The notes: generated from the letters alone by a model not told the origin. Shown: positions 11,425-23,686, counted from the first letter of the stretch. The stretch: DNA of 64,000 nt from Solanum dulcamara (GCF_947179165.1 NC_077240.1:47800501-47864500), one strand, 5' to 3'. Program-made: numbers and translations.

Positions 11425-12132
11425 CGACGTCATCGGTTCTTTTTATCCAGGAGAGATGAAATCTCTCTTAGATTTTTTGGATTGTTATTTTCACTAACAT
11501 AACCATCCTTGGCCTTTCGACAACCATAATTCCATAATAGCGAGGCATATCTTGAATAGAAGTGTTCGACATGTAGTCCAGTAGTTGGAATATAAATTCT
11601 ATCACTAAGATATTCAGTAAATATAGCGATGAAAATACCACAATCCCTGCAAAAAAAAAATACACAACTTTAAAAAAATTTAAATTTGACACAGTAATGA
11701 TTTAAATATACATATTTGTTAATATTCACAAGCTATCGCTTCCTTGTTATGCAATTTCTTCAACATATTCAATACCAAAAGGGTGATGTGATTCAAGCAT
11801 GCTACCGGTTGATTTGTCCTTGTATGAATCAAGCAATGACCAATCAGTATGTTCGGACTTCTCAAAAAAACCATTATCGTGAAGATATGTAGGTAGCATT
11901 ACTGCTATCTTTTGAATCTCTGGGGAAGGGTTCCTACTTCTTCTTCTAGATGATGATTCAGAGATGCGTATCAACCTCTGTTTCAATACAACTACTGTCA
12001 GAACCCAATAAAAATCCACATCACAATTTATCGGGATGTATACCTCATCTACCAAATGTCAGGACAATCCTGCGGGTATTGAGAAACCTCTTATTATATT
12101 CTTCACAGATCTCTCGTGATGAGCTACAACAG

Positions 12133-12204
12133 AGGCCCTTGCCATATCTTCTTGAGTAGAAATGTCAGAGGCCCTTGCCATATATTCTTGAGTAGAAATG
12201 TCAG
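12133..12204 (-). repeat. 2 x 36-bp in-frame tandem repeat in the Ulp1 gene
   Basis: The units 12133-12168 and 12169-12204 differ at one base (CATATC against CATATA). On the minus strand each encodes a 12-residue block of the form DISTQE(D/Y)MARAS, so the repeat keeps the frame. Confidence 0.85.
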
Positions 12205-13469
12205 GTGGAATGTGATAGTATCTTGTTTGAGCAGATTCGATGAAAATTTTGAAAATACAGTTTGTTGTTGTGTATTGATACTAATTGCTCACTGCATCTT
12301 GGATTTATTTCAAAAGTAGTAAAATATTACATCAATGTGCTGCACATTTTAAGAAAGTATTAGTCATACAACTGATACATAGTCACTAAACATAGTAGAA
12401 ACTGTTGTACTGGATGTATTTGATATATAGTATTTATATATAAGATATTGTATCTGACATGTAACAGATGTTCTCTCAATAAATGATTACATCATCATTC
12501 CAGCATCTATTCGGCTGTGACATGAGGTAGAACCAGTTCTTATCTCGAGGAAATGCTACTACAAAGTCTATTTTTTCAAATCCAAATGAAGAGAACTTGG
12601 ATATGTAATGTTCCTTCTTTGGTTTCCTGAATGGAAACTTATATTAAAATAACAGAACATAAATAATAAACATCTTGTGTTGATATAAGTTGTAAATGTC
12701 ATACTTACTTGTTGGCATGCGATTTTAATAGTCCTTTATCTATCCATTGGGTGTATTCCTAGGTGAGATCGGTTGGGGACTGATAGCATATGCCAAAACC
12801 TTCAAAAGGGTGTGTTTGATGCTTAACAAATATCATTTTTTCCTTATCCTTTTCACTCGACCCAAATTTTATTAGATACGGTGATTGTAAGATCTTAGAA
12901 GGCAGCCTACTCCTTGGAAGAGGTATCTTTGCATCATCTGGCAATACATTGGGTTTTAATGGAAAAATGGTAGGTAGCTGGCTATCACGTAGTAGACATT
13001 CATCCTTAGCTACTTGATCATGACTAATGGCAGTCAATGGCATGACCGGTAATGAAAGTCCGAATATTAGAGAATCTATCAGCTCTCGAGTTTCGAATGA
13101 TATCGAGGTTGAAGTTGTGGAATCCTATTTTTTAAGAATTATGAAAATGTTATGACTTTAGTATAAAAATTGTACTAAATTTAATGAATCAGATACAATT
13201 GAGGAATATTACTGATACACTTGAGTTGATTTTTTCTTTATCAATCTGTTGAACATGCTCTTCATATTGATCAGTCTTATCAATAGCCTCTTTCGCATCT
13301 TTCATGGCATTATTCTAAATTTAATGTATAACGTCAGTACTAAACTTATTAATATTTAATGTATCACAATAATTGATCTGATACATTACCTTTAATGTAT
13401 CAAAATAAACAATCACTTGAAAATGATCTGCTCTAGTTGGTTTTATCTGTTGTGCTGATACATCCTCTG

Positions 13470-14200
13470 ATTGTTATGGAATAAATGATGGTTCTGGTTT
13501 CTACAAATGTAATAATAATAATTATTTAAGAAAATGACTATTGAAATGATACATTATCTTTAATAACTTTGGTTATGATAAATTACCATCAATGTATCAG
13601 TTGAAGCATACTGTTAAAAAGATTCTATAGCATTTGATACAATGTTGTTTTTCTGATACATCATCCACCTCTTGTATCGTGTTGGATGGTTCAACTACCT
13701 GCAAAACATAATAACATTTACTTATGAGATATGAGCATAAAATGTATCAAGATCCATATAGCATCACAGGTTTAGCAGATACAAAAGCTATGTAGCATTA
13801 GATTGGCCATAACTTTGGTTCTGGTACATTACCTTTAATGTATCAGTTGAAATATGATGTTCAAGAGATTCGGCAACATTTGATACAATATTATGTTCTG
13901 ATACATCATCCACCTATTGTATCATGTTGGATGGTTCTGCTTCCTGTAAATATAATGACATTTACTTATGATATATGAACATGAAACATATGAAGATCTA
14001 TATAGCATCACAGGTTTAGCAGGTACAATAGCTATGAAACATCATCTTGGTAATATGTTTGGTTCTGATACATTACCTTTAATGTATCAATTGAAATATG
14101 TTGTTGAATATATTCTACAATATCTGATACAGTGTTATGCCCAGATACATCATCCACCTCTTGTATCCTGGTTGATGGTCCTGCTTTCTGCAAATATAAT
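13470..14200 (-). repeat. Triplicated ~245-bp exon-intron unit in the Ulp1 gene
   Basis: Three diverged direct copies, with the landmark GATACATCATCCACCT at about 13655, 13900 and 14144 (spacing 245 and 244). On the minus strand each unit holds an exon of about 36 codons (EPSN-IQEVDDVSE...DTLK) followed by a GTAATGT or GTAATTT donor-like sequence and an intron full of GATACA. One copy has an in-frame stop. Confidence 0.75.
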
Positions 14201-16119
14201 AACATATACTTATGAGAATGATAAATACAATGACAATTGAATATCTGATAGATAAAAATGAAATGTATCCAGTAGTTTAAAAGTATATCAAAATATAAAT
14301 ATCAATAATTATATGATGTATCTACCCTTAATATCTTCCTGGACATGAGATTGGACATTTGCTGGAGGGAGATCAGATTTATTTGGATCATTCTGCTCCT
14401 CCAATACAGTAGGTGCTTGTTGTTCTCCACCACATGGAATGGTTGAACAAAATCTACTTTTTTAATTGGAAATGATGTGCCAGTCATGTGGTGCACTATG
14501 TTGTCCATGGCTTTCAAAATATCAGTGTGAGTTAAATTAATTTTATTCTCTAATCGCTTGAACTTTCGGTCAACCTTAATACAATAATATGAAAATACAT
14601 AATGTATCAACTTATTAAAAGTATATTGTGTGTCTTAGTTCTTATAGTAATAACTTACGTATTTCTTTAGAGAATTCTTTATAAAATTCTTTAATGCTTT
14701 GAATTCCACATGAATAATTTGATCCTAATGACCGAAAGATTCACCGCCTACCCCTAACTTTGTCGTAGGTTCTATAGAAATAGAAACATGCTTTTCTGAT
14801 GGATTTGGTGGTATGACATCCTTATCCATTTTAGTTTTTTCTACTTGAATGGGTTTTTTACCAGGGGTAGTCTTCATTCTTTTGGGAGGAGGTGGAGAAG
14901 ATGTATCAGCAACATGATTGGACCTTCTTAATTATTCTGCGGGTGATTTTATTGAAAAGTCCTCAAATCCGAAGACTTATTGAGGTTTTGTGAATTTAAC
15001 CTTGGCAGTTGATGTATCAACTTCATAATGATGTTCGCTGCCAGGAATGACAAGTGATTTAATTTCATCTTGAGATGGCACAATATTGGAGCATTGATAC
15101 TGCAAAAAAATTCATGAGAGGAACCATATGTATCTGGACAAATTCTATTGTATCAAAGGCAAGACTATAGAATGTATCTTAAATGTTAAGTATAATGAGT
15201 CAGTGCATACATGAGTAATCTTTAAGTACATTTAATAAGCAGGAGATTGTATGTTCATTTGCTATAATTATGAAAATAATTTCATGAAATATACCTCACT
15301 GAAGATGGTAGACATGAAGGTCTCAAATTTTGGCTTAACGACAACAACACACCAATTAAGAATTCTGAGAATTCAATGGCCCACTCTTACAGCAATTTCA
15401 GAAGGCACCTGAGATGCACATTCGTAGATCCATGCATTCAGAGCGTATGGCATGCCGCCCAAATGATACATTTGTTTGGCATTTGAAAACTCCTGCCTAA
15501 TTCCTTTTATCAATTTGGAAAATGTAATTTTCTCCCATGGGTATTGCGCATACCTACCACCCTCTACAATCTTAAAATCATCTACAGAAATAGATGAATC
15601 ACCTAGTTGAGAAAAAATAAAAGTGTGGATGAAGTAGAAAATGGCCATCTGAACAACATCTTCATTTGTTTCTCATCCTCCAATTAGAAAATGTTGACCC
15701 ATTTTTTGCACCAGGGAAGTATTTAGACAACAATATACTTGTTGGTGCATTTGGGTACTGAAAATCATTGATATTATCGGTACATCGCAAACTAGTAATA
15801 ATAGCAAATTCCTTAATTGTGAATATGAATATATTACCCTGCATGTGACGAATGTGCAATTCCTCTTTATTTTTTTGCTCTACCTCAAGAAGTAAGAGGC
15901 ATTTGATGATTTTCCCTTGAAAATTGCACTATGGTATATCTAGATAGTGATCAAATATGGTTTGTCGAAATAATTGTATAGCTTCATCACCTATTGATGA
16001 TTTGAAATCATCAATAAAATTAGTCGTATATGCAGTACCGAATCTCAGGGAGTGTGAGGAGATCTTCTTGATGACGCAATTCATTCTCTGCATTGACATG
16101 GAAACTGATTAAATACAAC

Positions 16120-16580
16120 TTAATCTTGATACAAAAACAGGAAGTCTCAGAAGCATTATAGCTTGATATATGAGAATCTGATACATAAACAAAATGTATT
16201 AGGAGCATTAAAGCTTGATACATGATAATCCGATACAAAAACATGATGTATCATGAACATTAAAGATTGATACATAAGAATCTGATACATAAACTAGATG
16301 TATCAGGAATCAGTAAATCTTCAGAAAAATGATATTTTAAAAAAATAATATAAACAGGATGTATCAGATTCTCATGTAAGCTTGATACATAAGAATCTGA
16401 TACATAAATAAGATGTATCAGAAGCAGTAAATCCTGATACATGAGCATTTGATACAAAACCACGATGTATCAGAAGTATTAAAGGTTGATACATACGAAT
16501 CTGATACATAAAATTATATGTTTCAGAAGCAGTAAATATTTATAAAAAACAACATTTAAAAAAAGCATCTTATATGAACT
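16120..16580. repeat. Intron packed with GATACAT / ATGTATC heptamers
   Basis: More than a dozen copies of TGATACAT or ATGTATCA in both orientations at 20-50-bp spacing, within units such as TTGATACATAAGAATCTGA. It corresponds to intron 1 of the Ulp1 gene. The intron of fragment A (6840-7270) and the gap 10402-11424 carry the same motif. Confidence 0.7.
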
Positions 16581-17019
16581 CATACCTTTGGGAGATTAGG
16601 ATGTGTTGAAACCCCTTCAATCTTCTTGTCGACTTCTTTGAGTGAATGTTGAACTTGGGATTTTGACTTCAATTTCTCACGTAGCTTATCCATCATTGAT
16701 GGATCGTTACGATGTTTGGATCTAACCTCGTCCGGTGAAATAAAAATTTCTTAATTTTTATTCAACTGAATGAGACCAACACTAAAAGATGGAGCGGATT
16801 TCATGTGTATCAGTGAACAATATGAGTAAAAAAAATTTATAGAAGTAAACAGAGGAAATCGAATGAGGTGAGAAAGAAGTGAGATATCAGTAAAGGAAAA
16901 ACTTGAATATACCTTACTTAGAAGCTTGAAATTGAGTAATAGATAGACTGAAATTGAAAAAAAGAAACTACCAGCGATGAGGCTGAAGAATAGGCGAGAA
17001 TTTAGGAAAACATATATAA

Positions 17020-17145
17020 GGTAAAAGTGATGTATCAGTGAAAGAGTCAGAGGGTTAAAAAAGAGGTATTTTTGATATTTTTTCAACTAGTAGGGAGTAT
17101 TAGTAAATATGGTAATATAACATGTGTAAATGGGTAATTTTTCCA
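17020..17145. repeat. Right terminal inverted repeat of MULE copy B
   Basis: Ends in TGGGTAATTTTTCC and matches the reverse complement of 8315-8480 and, in the same orientation, the end of fragment A at 7800-7864. The outer edge is accurate to a few bases only. Confidence 0.55.
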
Positions 17146-17443
17146 ATAAATATTTCAGAAAATTAGTTTTTAGGGTAATTAATTTTAACTTTTGACCCAG
17201 GGTTCTTTTCTTCTTCTTCTTTTCTTAAGACATTAGTAACTAAAGACCCTTGTTTTGGGGTTGCGGCTACGAATGATTGTTGGACAAAAACTTTATGGAT
17301 GAAGTTTGTTATCGTTTTTATTACTCTTATATTCTAGCTTCTACTATTTTAATGTCTGATCACCATTAGAATAAATTCGTTCTCTACCTGAAACTCGAGA
17401 GATGAAAGAGAGATAAAACACTAGAATATAGAGAACATGTTTA
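17146..17443. other. Spacer with no gene seen
   Basis: About 300 bases between MULE copy B and the solo LTR. No open frame or known repeat was recognised. Confidence 0.5.
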
Positions 17444-18037
17444 TGTAGACACGTAATTTTTGACCGAACTCAAGATTTTATACCATTTAGTGCTTAAATA
17501 TTTTTTTATATATCCAATTTAAATACTTTGATTTTTATTTTATATTTAGTAAGTTTATTTTTAAAAGATTTGAAAACTACAAAAATGGAGTCACATTTTA
17601 GTATAAAGTTTTGTTTCAAAGAAAATAAAATTTACAAAAAATATATATGTTTTATTTTAATTTAGGTTTAATAAATAAGTTAGTTAATTTAATATTTTTA
17701 TTACATTTTTATTTTTAGGGCTAGCCATTTAACTTTTCTATATTTTATTAGTATAAAATATTATTTATTTTATTAATAATACTAATTCAAACAAAAAAAA
17801 TGAAAAGAAAAGGAAAAACCCTAACCTAAACTACCTAACCAACCAAAACCACCACCTAAACTACTCAATTCCCTCCCATCATGTCCAAAAAACCCACCTG
17901 CCCAAAACTCCCTTTTTCCTCCAATTTCTCCAACTTAAAAACCCCTCAACCCCACTGTCTCTCTCCCCTAATAATCCTCAACCAACCCATACTTCCCCAC
18001 GTCCCTTTTTTTTGCTCACACTCCCATATATTACCCC

Positions 18038-18047
18038 TCTATATATA
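18038..18047 (+). promoter_or_regulatory. TATA-like box of the solo LTR
   Basis: TCTATATATAA lies in front of a purine-rich, probably transcribed leader (AGGAAGAAAC...). The position inside the LTR fits a U3/R boundary. Activity is not known. Confidence 0.35.
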
Positions 18048-18452
18048 ACACACAGGAAGAAACAAAAAGTCAGACACAGAAAATGAGAAGAGCAACACAC
18101 AGAGAAAAAAAGAAACCCACACAGAGAGAAAAAAAAAACGCAGAGAAAGAAAAAAGCAAGAAAGACAGCGAGTAGCAAAAACATAAAGATGAGCAAATAG
18201 AGAGTAGAAATTCAGATTTTGGGGTCGAAGTTTTGAGGTTTTCGTTCGTGGTTTTGAGTTCGTGACTGCTTAAAGTTAATTAACTATTATTAACTTTGGA
18301 AATCTGTAGATTGTAGCAGTCATTTTTTTTGTGGTGAATTAATTCTCGCATAAGGTAACTCTCAATCTCTCGTATAATTTAGTGGCACGATTGTGTAATA
18401 CTTGATTACAATATATTAAACTATGTACATATTTTTTTTATGTTGTTAGATC

Positions 18453-19398
18453 CAGTGGCAGAGCTACGTGGAGTCCAGGAGGTTCGGACGAAAAATTACA
18501 CGGTATATATAAAGTCAATTTCTAATCTTATATGTAATATTAAAATGAACCTAATGAAAGTCCTCATTGGTTTTGGATCCAATATAAAACTTTATTATTT
18601 TTGTTTTTCATTATTTTTCTCTCTATGCTATTTCTTTTTCTCAATTTGTCTTTGTTTAAATTTATTAGACACATTTTTAATAACTTTTGTGTTTTACTTA
18701 TTTTGCTTATACATAACTCTCTTCCCATGAACTAACTCGTAGAAACTCTTTTTAAAATAATGAATTATTATTAAAATTGAATTGAGTTAGAAAAAATATT
18801 ATATAAAATAAAGTAAATTAAAATTAATCAAATGAAGAAATTTAAAATTTGTGAATATTCTTTTAACAAAATCTATTTAATTGATTTTTTTCTTAATTTT
18901 ATAGTATTTCTTTCTTATTTTTTCAATTCGATTCTAAAAAAATGAAAACTAAATTAAACTTATTTGATTTATTCATTATTTTTCTTTTTACAAATGATTA
19001 ACCTAGTAAATTGAATTAAATGAACTAAAAAACTCAACGATATCATTTATTTATCTCCTAAATATACATTATATTATTAGTAACTCAATTCTTACATCTT
19101 ATTAAAGAATCTTAGTAATTTTTAAAGTAACATATGAATGAATGAGCACTAATTAAGAATTTAAAGAAAGTTCAAAATGAAGTAGAACGTTATAAAAAAA
19201 CATAAGAAATATAAAAAATTTTGATGGAGCAGGGTAAAGGTACGAAGAACCTAAACGCGACATGATAAGGCAAGTTAAGTTTAGCAGGTTAAGATTACTC
19301 TTTTTCTCCCATCTTGCTTTATTTTTCATCTTATAATTTGCACGTGTTTGCTTCTTTATACTTCGAACCCCCTTCATAGAAATCCTGGCCCGCCACTT
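18453..19398. mobile_element. Non-autonomous hAT element (946 bp)
   Basis: The left end is CAGTGGCAGAGC; the right end is the inverse, GGCCCGCCACTT. Both have GTTCG about 30 bases inside. A perfect 8-bp duplication GTTAGATC flanks it at 18445-18452 and 19399-19406. CAGTGGCGGAGC-type ends with 8-bp duplications are typical of plant hAT elements. It is AT-rich inside, with no transposase. It lies within the solo LTR 17444-20833. Confidence 0.8.
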
Positions 19399-20838
19399 GT
19401 TAGATCCAATGTAAATTGTTGCAATAATTTGTGGTTCCTGTTTAAACAGCCCGTATTCTAATTCATGTTCAAGTAAAATTCTTGTCTAAGTCTATCCTTA
19501 TTTTCATATTACTCTTTTCGTGATGATACATGTAGATGTCGTAATGGACTTAAATAACGAGAATAAGTAATGACCAAGATTCATTAAATAAAACATTGGT
19601 TTCGTTTAGTAGAGTTTTCTTTTCATTTAATGACTAAAATAAAGGAGGAAAAGATTTTTAGTGTCCATCATCCTTAACTTGTTTATACGGATGCAGCATG
19701 TGCAAAATTTGTTTGAGAAAGTGTATAATCTTAATTTATTTTATTAAACTAGTGTTCTGTTAGAATGTCAAAAAAAAAGTATTTGAAAAATAAGAAAAAC
19801 AAACCAAATGCGAAATCATGGCTTGTAATGAGGATAAATGAATGTTCCATGTTAATAAAAAAAAATTAGTTCCAACTGTTCATCGAAAATAAAAAATTAG
19901 ACCATAAAAATAAAAATAAAAGATCAAATAGGAGTTAAGTTTTAGCTCAACTAGAATAGAGGAGGAGTAGCGACGTCTAAAAAAAAAAGCTATAAACCAT
20001 TTTATGAGAAGTTTTTATACTATGCTTGGGTTTAAATAACTACTTGTTGTTCTGGTTACTCAAGTTGTTCTTCATTAGTTAATTCTCAATTATTATGCAC
20101 TAAGATAATGAATAAATAATTTATTTATTTAGAGATTTAAGTTTGATCTTGATAATTAATTTTAGTCGCTAATATAATACATTTGATTGTTTAAATCATG
20201 CCTTTAGTGATTAACTTTAATAAAAATAATTTAGAGCCTTTCGACTTTTATAAGAAGATTCGTAGAATTTTAAATAAAATTTGATAGTTAAATTTCTTTA
20301 AATGGAATCATTAGGAGCATATTTTAGGGCAATGGTAATAATGCGCAGATTTACAATTTGAAGATCTTTGAACAAATATTAGGCGTGACATACAATAAAT
20401 CAATAATTTGTGGTAAGGCTGGAAAGTGTTGCTGCCAGTATCCCACACACTAATAAAATCATATAGTTTTTTTTAGTAATTCAATATAAATCAAAGAAGG
20501 CGGGTAAGTAGCATTTTTATTCTTAGGTTAATAAGTATAATATTTTTTTAAAAATTATTCAAGACATATATAAGTCAATAAAGCGACCGTACTAGAACCA
20601 CGGAACTTGAGGGGTGCCTCACACCTTCCTCTCGGTTAACAGAATTCCTTACCCAGATTTTTAGTTCGTAGACCACAAAATGAAGAGTCATTTTTTCTTT
20701 TGATTAAGAATTTAATAAGGTGACTTGGAACACAAAAACTCAATTTCAAGTGGCGACTCTGAATAATAAAATAACCCCTTTTTCAAAATAGCCACTTAAA
20801 TTGAAAAAAACTCATCGACAAAGGGGTATGATAGTTTG

Positions 20839-21363
20839 TTCTAGAATTGCCTGGGATAATTCGTGTATAGGATGCCCGTGACACATACCTATACACCATG
20901 TTTGATTACTAGATAAGATGATAGGATTAATGCATCTTTGTTGGTTCATGCTTATCCTCGCTCAACGATGTAGTTAGGCTGTCGACAAAGGTAGGCAATT
21001 AGAGGTCGAGAGACCATGAAATTAAATACAATCCTGTAAATCAGTAATTTGATAACCTTCTGAAAACCATGAAAGAGATTCAAAATATGATTTTTTAGTA
21101 CGCTGCAGCCCTGAAATTGTCCCACTAATATTGTAAGTTTAATTTATTATTTAGTTCTTGCAATTTATAGTATAAAAAGATTAATAGTATTATTTTTATT
21201 TAGATTAAATAAATATTTAAATTTATTATAATTTAGCAAAATAGTTAATTGACAAGTCCTTGTGGGTTCGACATCTAGCTCCTAAAAAGAGCCACTTTAT
21301 TACTTGCACGACTGTGTACATCTGTGTGTGCGTTTGGACACAATAGATGCAGTTGTAGGAAGG
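20839..21363 (+). other. LTR-like remnant without genes
   Basis: No coding region. The stretch 21255-21320 (TGTGGGTTCGACATCTAGC...ACTTTATTACTTGCACGA) resembles the U5 end of gypsy LTRs found in this plant group. The remainder is unassigned. Confidence 0.35.
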
Positions 21364-21368
21364 CTCTG

Positions 21369-23681
21369 AGTAAGACCCTGAAAGTTGAAAAGTCCTAAAA
21401 CGATGTTCAAAGACGATTTCCTAGAAACAAAACTCATTTTTTGGAATCGGGTGGTCTTTACGAGGCCCTATACGGGCTGTGAAGAGGACCATGGGCCGTG
21501 AAGTGCCACTGTGGGCCATGACTATCAATTGAGTATCAGAGGTGATCTTAACGAAGGGCCACCACGAGCCGTGGTGAATACCATAGACCGTTATGGCTCC
21601 TGTGGTGACACCCCTTGCAGGTCTCTGTCAGGTTCTTCACCACGGCCACCCTCCACCAGCCGTATTGCCCTCCATGGACCGTGAAGGTCTCAGTGGAGGG
21701 AGTCTTGCAAACCTCGAATCCCCAAGTCTAATTCTACCACCACAAATAACCACTACAGGCCGTGGTGCCCAAAACGGGTTGTGGTGTGTCTCGTGGTGGG
21801 CAGCCCTTTCCAAGACCCTTTTTAGAAAGTTCAAGTCCCTCACCACGTTTCTGACCACGGACCGTATTTCTCACCACGATTCGTGGTGAGGTCCCATCCA
21901 GGCATCCTATCTCAATTTTTAATGAAGGGTATTTTGTCATTCCCTATATTTCATTAATGAATGTGGACAGTTTTTGGGACTAGATTCTTACGTATTAACC
22001 AACCTAAAGTACCCTTAATCCTCTCAATCTCTCATTAACCCCCCCAAACCTCAAAATCCTCTCTACCAAGGTTCCTCTCAAGAGTCTTCTTCTTCTTCAA
22101 GTAATTTCAAGGGATTTCTTCAAGGTCAAGCTTCGATTCACTTTAGTCTAGGGCTCCTAAAGGTCAAGATATGTGGGACTTCATCCATGGACACCTTTCA
22201 CTCATGGAATCCCAAAGTTTTCTCTTCAAACTCTTCATGATTTCTTCAATCAAAAAGCCTTAAATTCATGATTTGTATTGAGTCTTCTTGATTATGATAT
22301 ATTTTAATACTATTAGCCTTCTTATGTATTTTCACATAATATTGCATGATTTTAAGATGAGTTTCAATGATTCATGATATATGCTAGTTTCAATTATGAT
22401 TTATGAGTTATGATCATGATTCTTAAGCTATATTGAATGAAAGCTTTATTAAATGATCTTCAAGGTTTATGAATAATTTATGTAATGTTTTGAATAATGA
22501 TTTTATGATGTTTCAAGCAAGTTAATTATAGGGTTACCTAAGACCCTAAAGATGTTTTATGAACAAGGATTTGTAATGATGGAAGGTCTACACCCATATT
22601 ACATGAATCACATGATAGATGAGCTATTCTTATAATTTTACTATGATGATGATAGACGAGCTACTCTTATGTTATCTATATAAAGATAGATTGATAGTAT
22701 TATTATTTTTCCATATGATGTTATTGACTATGTTTTCATTAAAGTTCTATTGGTATAATGACTAAACACATAGAGGAATTTTAGGTGGAGTTTGGTCTGG
22801 TATGCTATTGAAGCTACCCAAGGAAATCCTAGTAGAAACCTTTAGTCCCAAACTATGTTGCCCGCGTAGGTTCAAAGATGCCAATATGACGAAGTTAGTG
22901 GCTCCACATAGAAAAGTTAAAGAGTTACTTAATGGAGTATGCCCCGGCAAGGTAGCCTCCCTCATCTTGATGTGGAGTCATCGAATTCCATGTATTAGCT
23001 CGCATGGTCTTATATGTCGGTTAAAGGTCCAATCCCATAACAGTTAAAGCAGGTTATGAGTTCTTATGATAACTATGATATTTTGATGCATTGACCAATG
23101 TGATAAATGTTTTAAGGTTTTCATGTTTTCATGGTTTTACTCGTGTCTTAAGATATTGGTCTTGCATTCCATGATTCATGTTGATTATGTCCTATGTTTA
23201 TTGTTCATATATCTTCTCACATACTTAGTACATTCCATGTACTAACACATACTTTTGCCTAAATTATATCATAATGTAGGGTTCGAAGATCACGCTCATC
23301 CTCACGTTCGTGACTAAAGCTTGTTATAGTTGTACTTTGTTGGTGACTCCTCGCATTCCAAGGACATGACATTTTATATTCATGTTGTCATTTGACTACG
23401 TCATTACTCTTATATTGTTATGGGTGAGCTAGGAGCTTGTCTTATGCCCCCATCTAGTTAAGTAGAGGCATGTTAGATATTTATTGAGTCTATGTTGTCG
23501 CTTTTTCTCTTTTTGAGGCTTATGTTCCTTTTATTGAGACTATGCTTCCGTATCTTTGATCTTGCTTATTTACATCATTTATCTTATATTAGATCATGTA
23601 TAATATGCTAAGAGGCTTAGTTGTGGTCCCTCGGAATTCCAATCACCATGTCACGACTAGGCCCTAGTTTGGGTTGTGACA
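21369..23681 (+). mobile_element. Solo LTR, TGTAAGACCC-type family (2.3 kb)
   Basis: It begins AGTAAGACCCTGAAAGTTG (first base mutated from a TGTAAGACCC start) and ends TTGGGTTGTGACA. The flanks CTCTG (21364-21368 and 23682-23686) match. U3 holds many copies of the GGNCCGTNG motif in both orientations (21470-21900). The antisense LTR at 38787-40909 has the same start type. The right flank could also be the start of the next LTR (see 23687), so the duplication may be coincidental. Confidence 0.55.
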
Positions 23682-23686
23682 CTCTG

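Larger units (their letters stand above)
11425..16696 (-). pseudogene. Kaonashi-like MULE gene: DUF1985 plus Ulp1 C48 protease, decayed
   Basis: Exon 1 is 16696-16586 (37 codons, MMDKLREKLKSKS...), ending in a GTATGAG donor. The next coding block, about 16120-15373, reads HVNAENELRHQEDLL, HYLDIP, EELHIRHMQGNIFIFTIKEF and then YFIHTFIFSQLGD...GGRYAQYPW...RLGG-like...LNAWIYECAS, the DUF1985 pattern. Acidic and proline-rich linker pieces follow (15110-14730, 14610-14302, the tandem exons 14200-13470, 13043-12759). The Ulp1 domain is spread over 12640-11460: KNWFYLMSQPNRCWND, the 12-residue repeat, VDEVYIPINCDVDFYWVL, and DCGIFIAIFTEYLS near 11640. At least three in-frame stops are seen (a TAG after LDIP, one in a tandem exon, one after PQ near 14980). 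The catalytic His and Asp positions look replaced (Y and E); Cys is kept. Known role of the family: SUMO/ubiquitin-like peptidase; in MULEs the function is unclear. Confidence 0.75.
8315..17145. mobile_element. Large decayed Kaonashi-like MULE (copy B)
   Basis: Long degenerate inverted termini (8315-8480 and 17020-17145) bracket a MURA transposase tail on plus (10228-10401) and a multi-exon DUF1985/Ulp1-protease gene on minus (16696 down to about 11425), arranged convergently. Known family: MULEs that carry a ubiquitin-like-protease (Kaonashi) gene beside MURA. Most of MURA is missing; its place holds an antisense IST1-like exon (9679-10221) and unassigned DNA. I could not fix a 9-bp target duplication, so the left edge in particular is approximate. 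The left terminus could instead belong to another copy. Confidence 0.55.
17444..20833 (+). mobile_element. Degenerate solo LTR interrupted by a hAT element
   Basis: The start TGTAGACACGTAATTTTTGAC and the end with the block GTGACTTGGAACAC...CAAGTGGCGACTCTG followed by GGGGTATGATA resemble the start and end of a common solanaceous LTR family. Flanks are GTTTA (17439-17443) and GTTTG (20834-20838), a 4 of 5 match to a target duplication. The final CA appears mutated to TA. It contains a TATA-like box (18038-18047) and the hAT insertion at 18453-19398; without that it is about 2.4 kb. No gag or pol was found. Confidence 0.5.

Noticed and set aside
11425..16696. Host SUMO protease gene
   Set aside because: The first exon is repeated in fragment A together with MULE terminal sequence, and DUF1985 plus Ulp1 is the known MULE-borne combination; it also has stops.
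21593..21940. Overlapping 70-98-residue frames on both strands
   Set aside because: They are open because of the GC-rich motif cluster in the LTR U3; no homology pattern, all frames alike.
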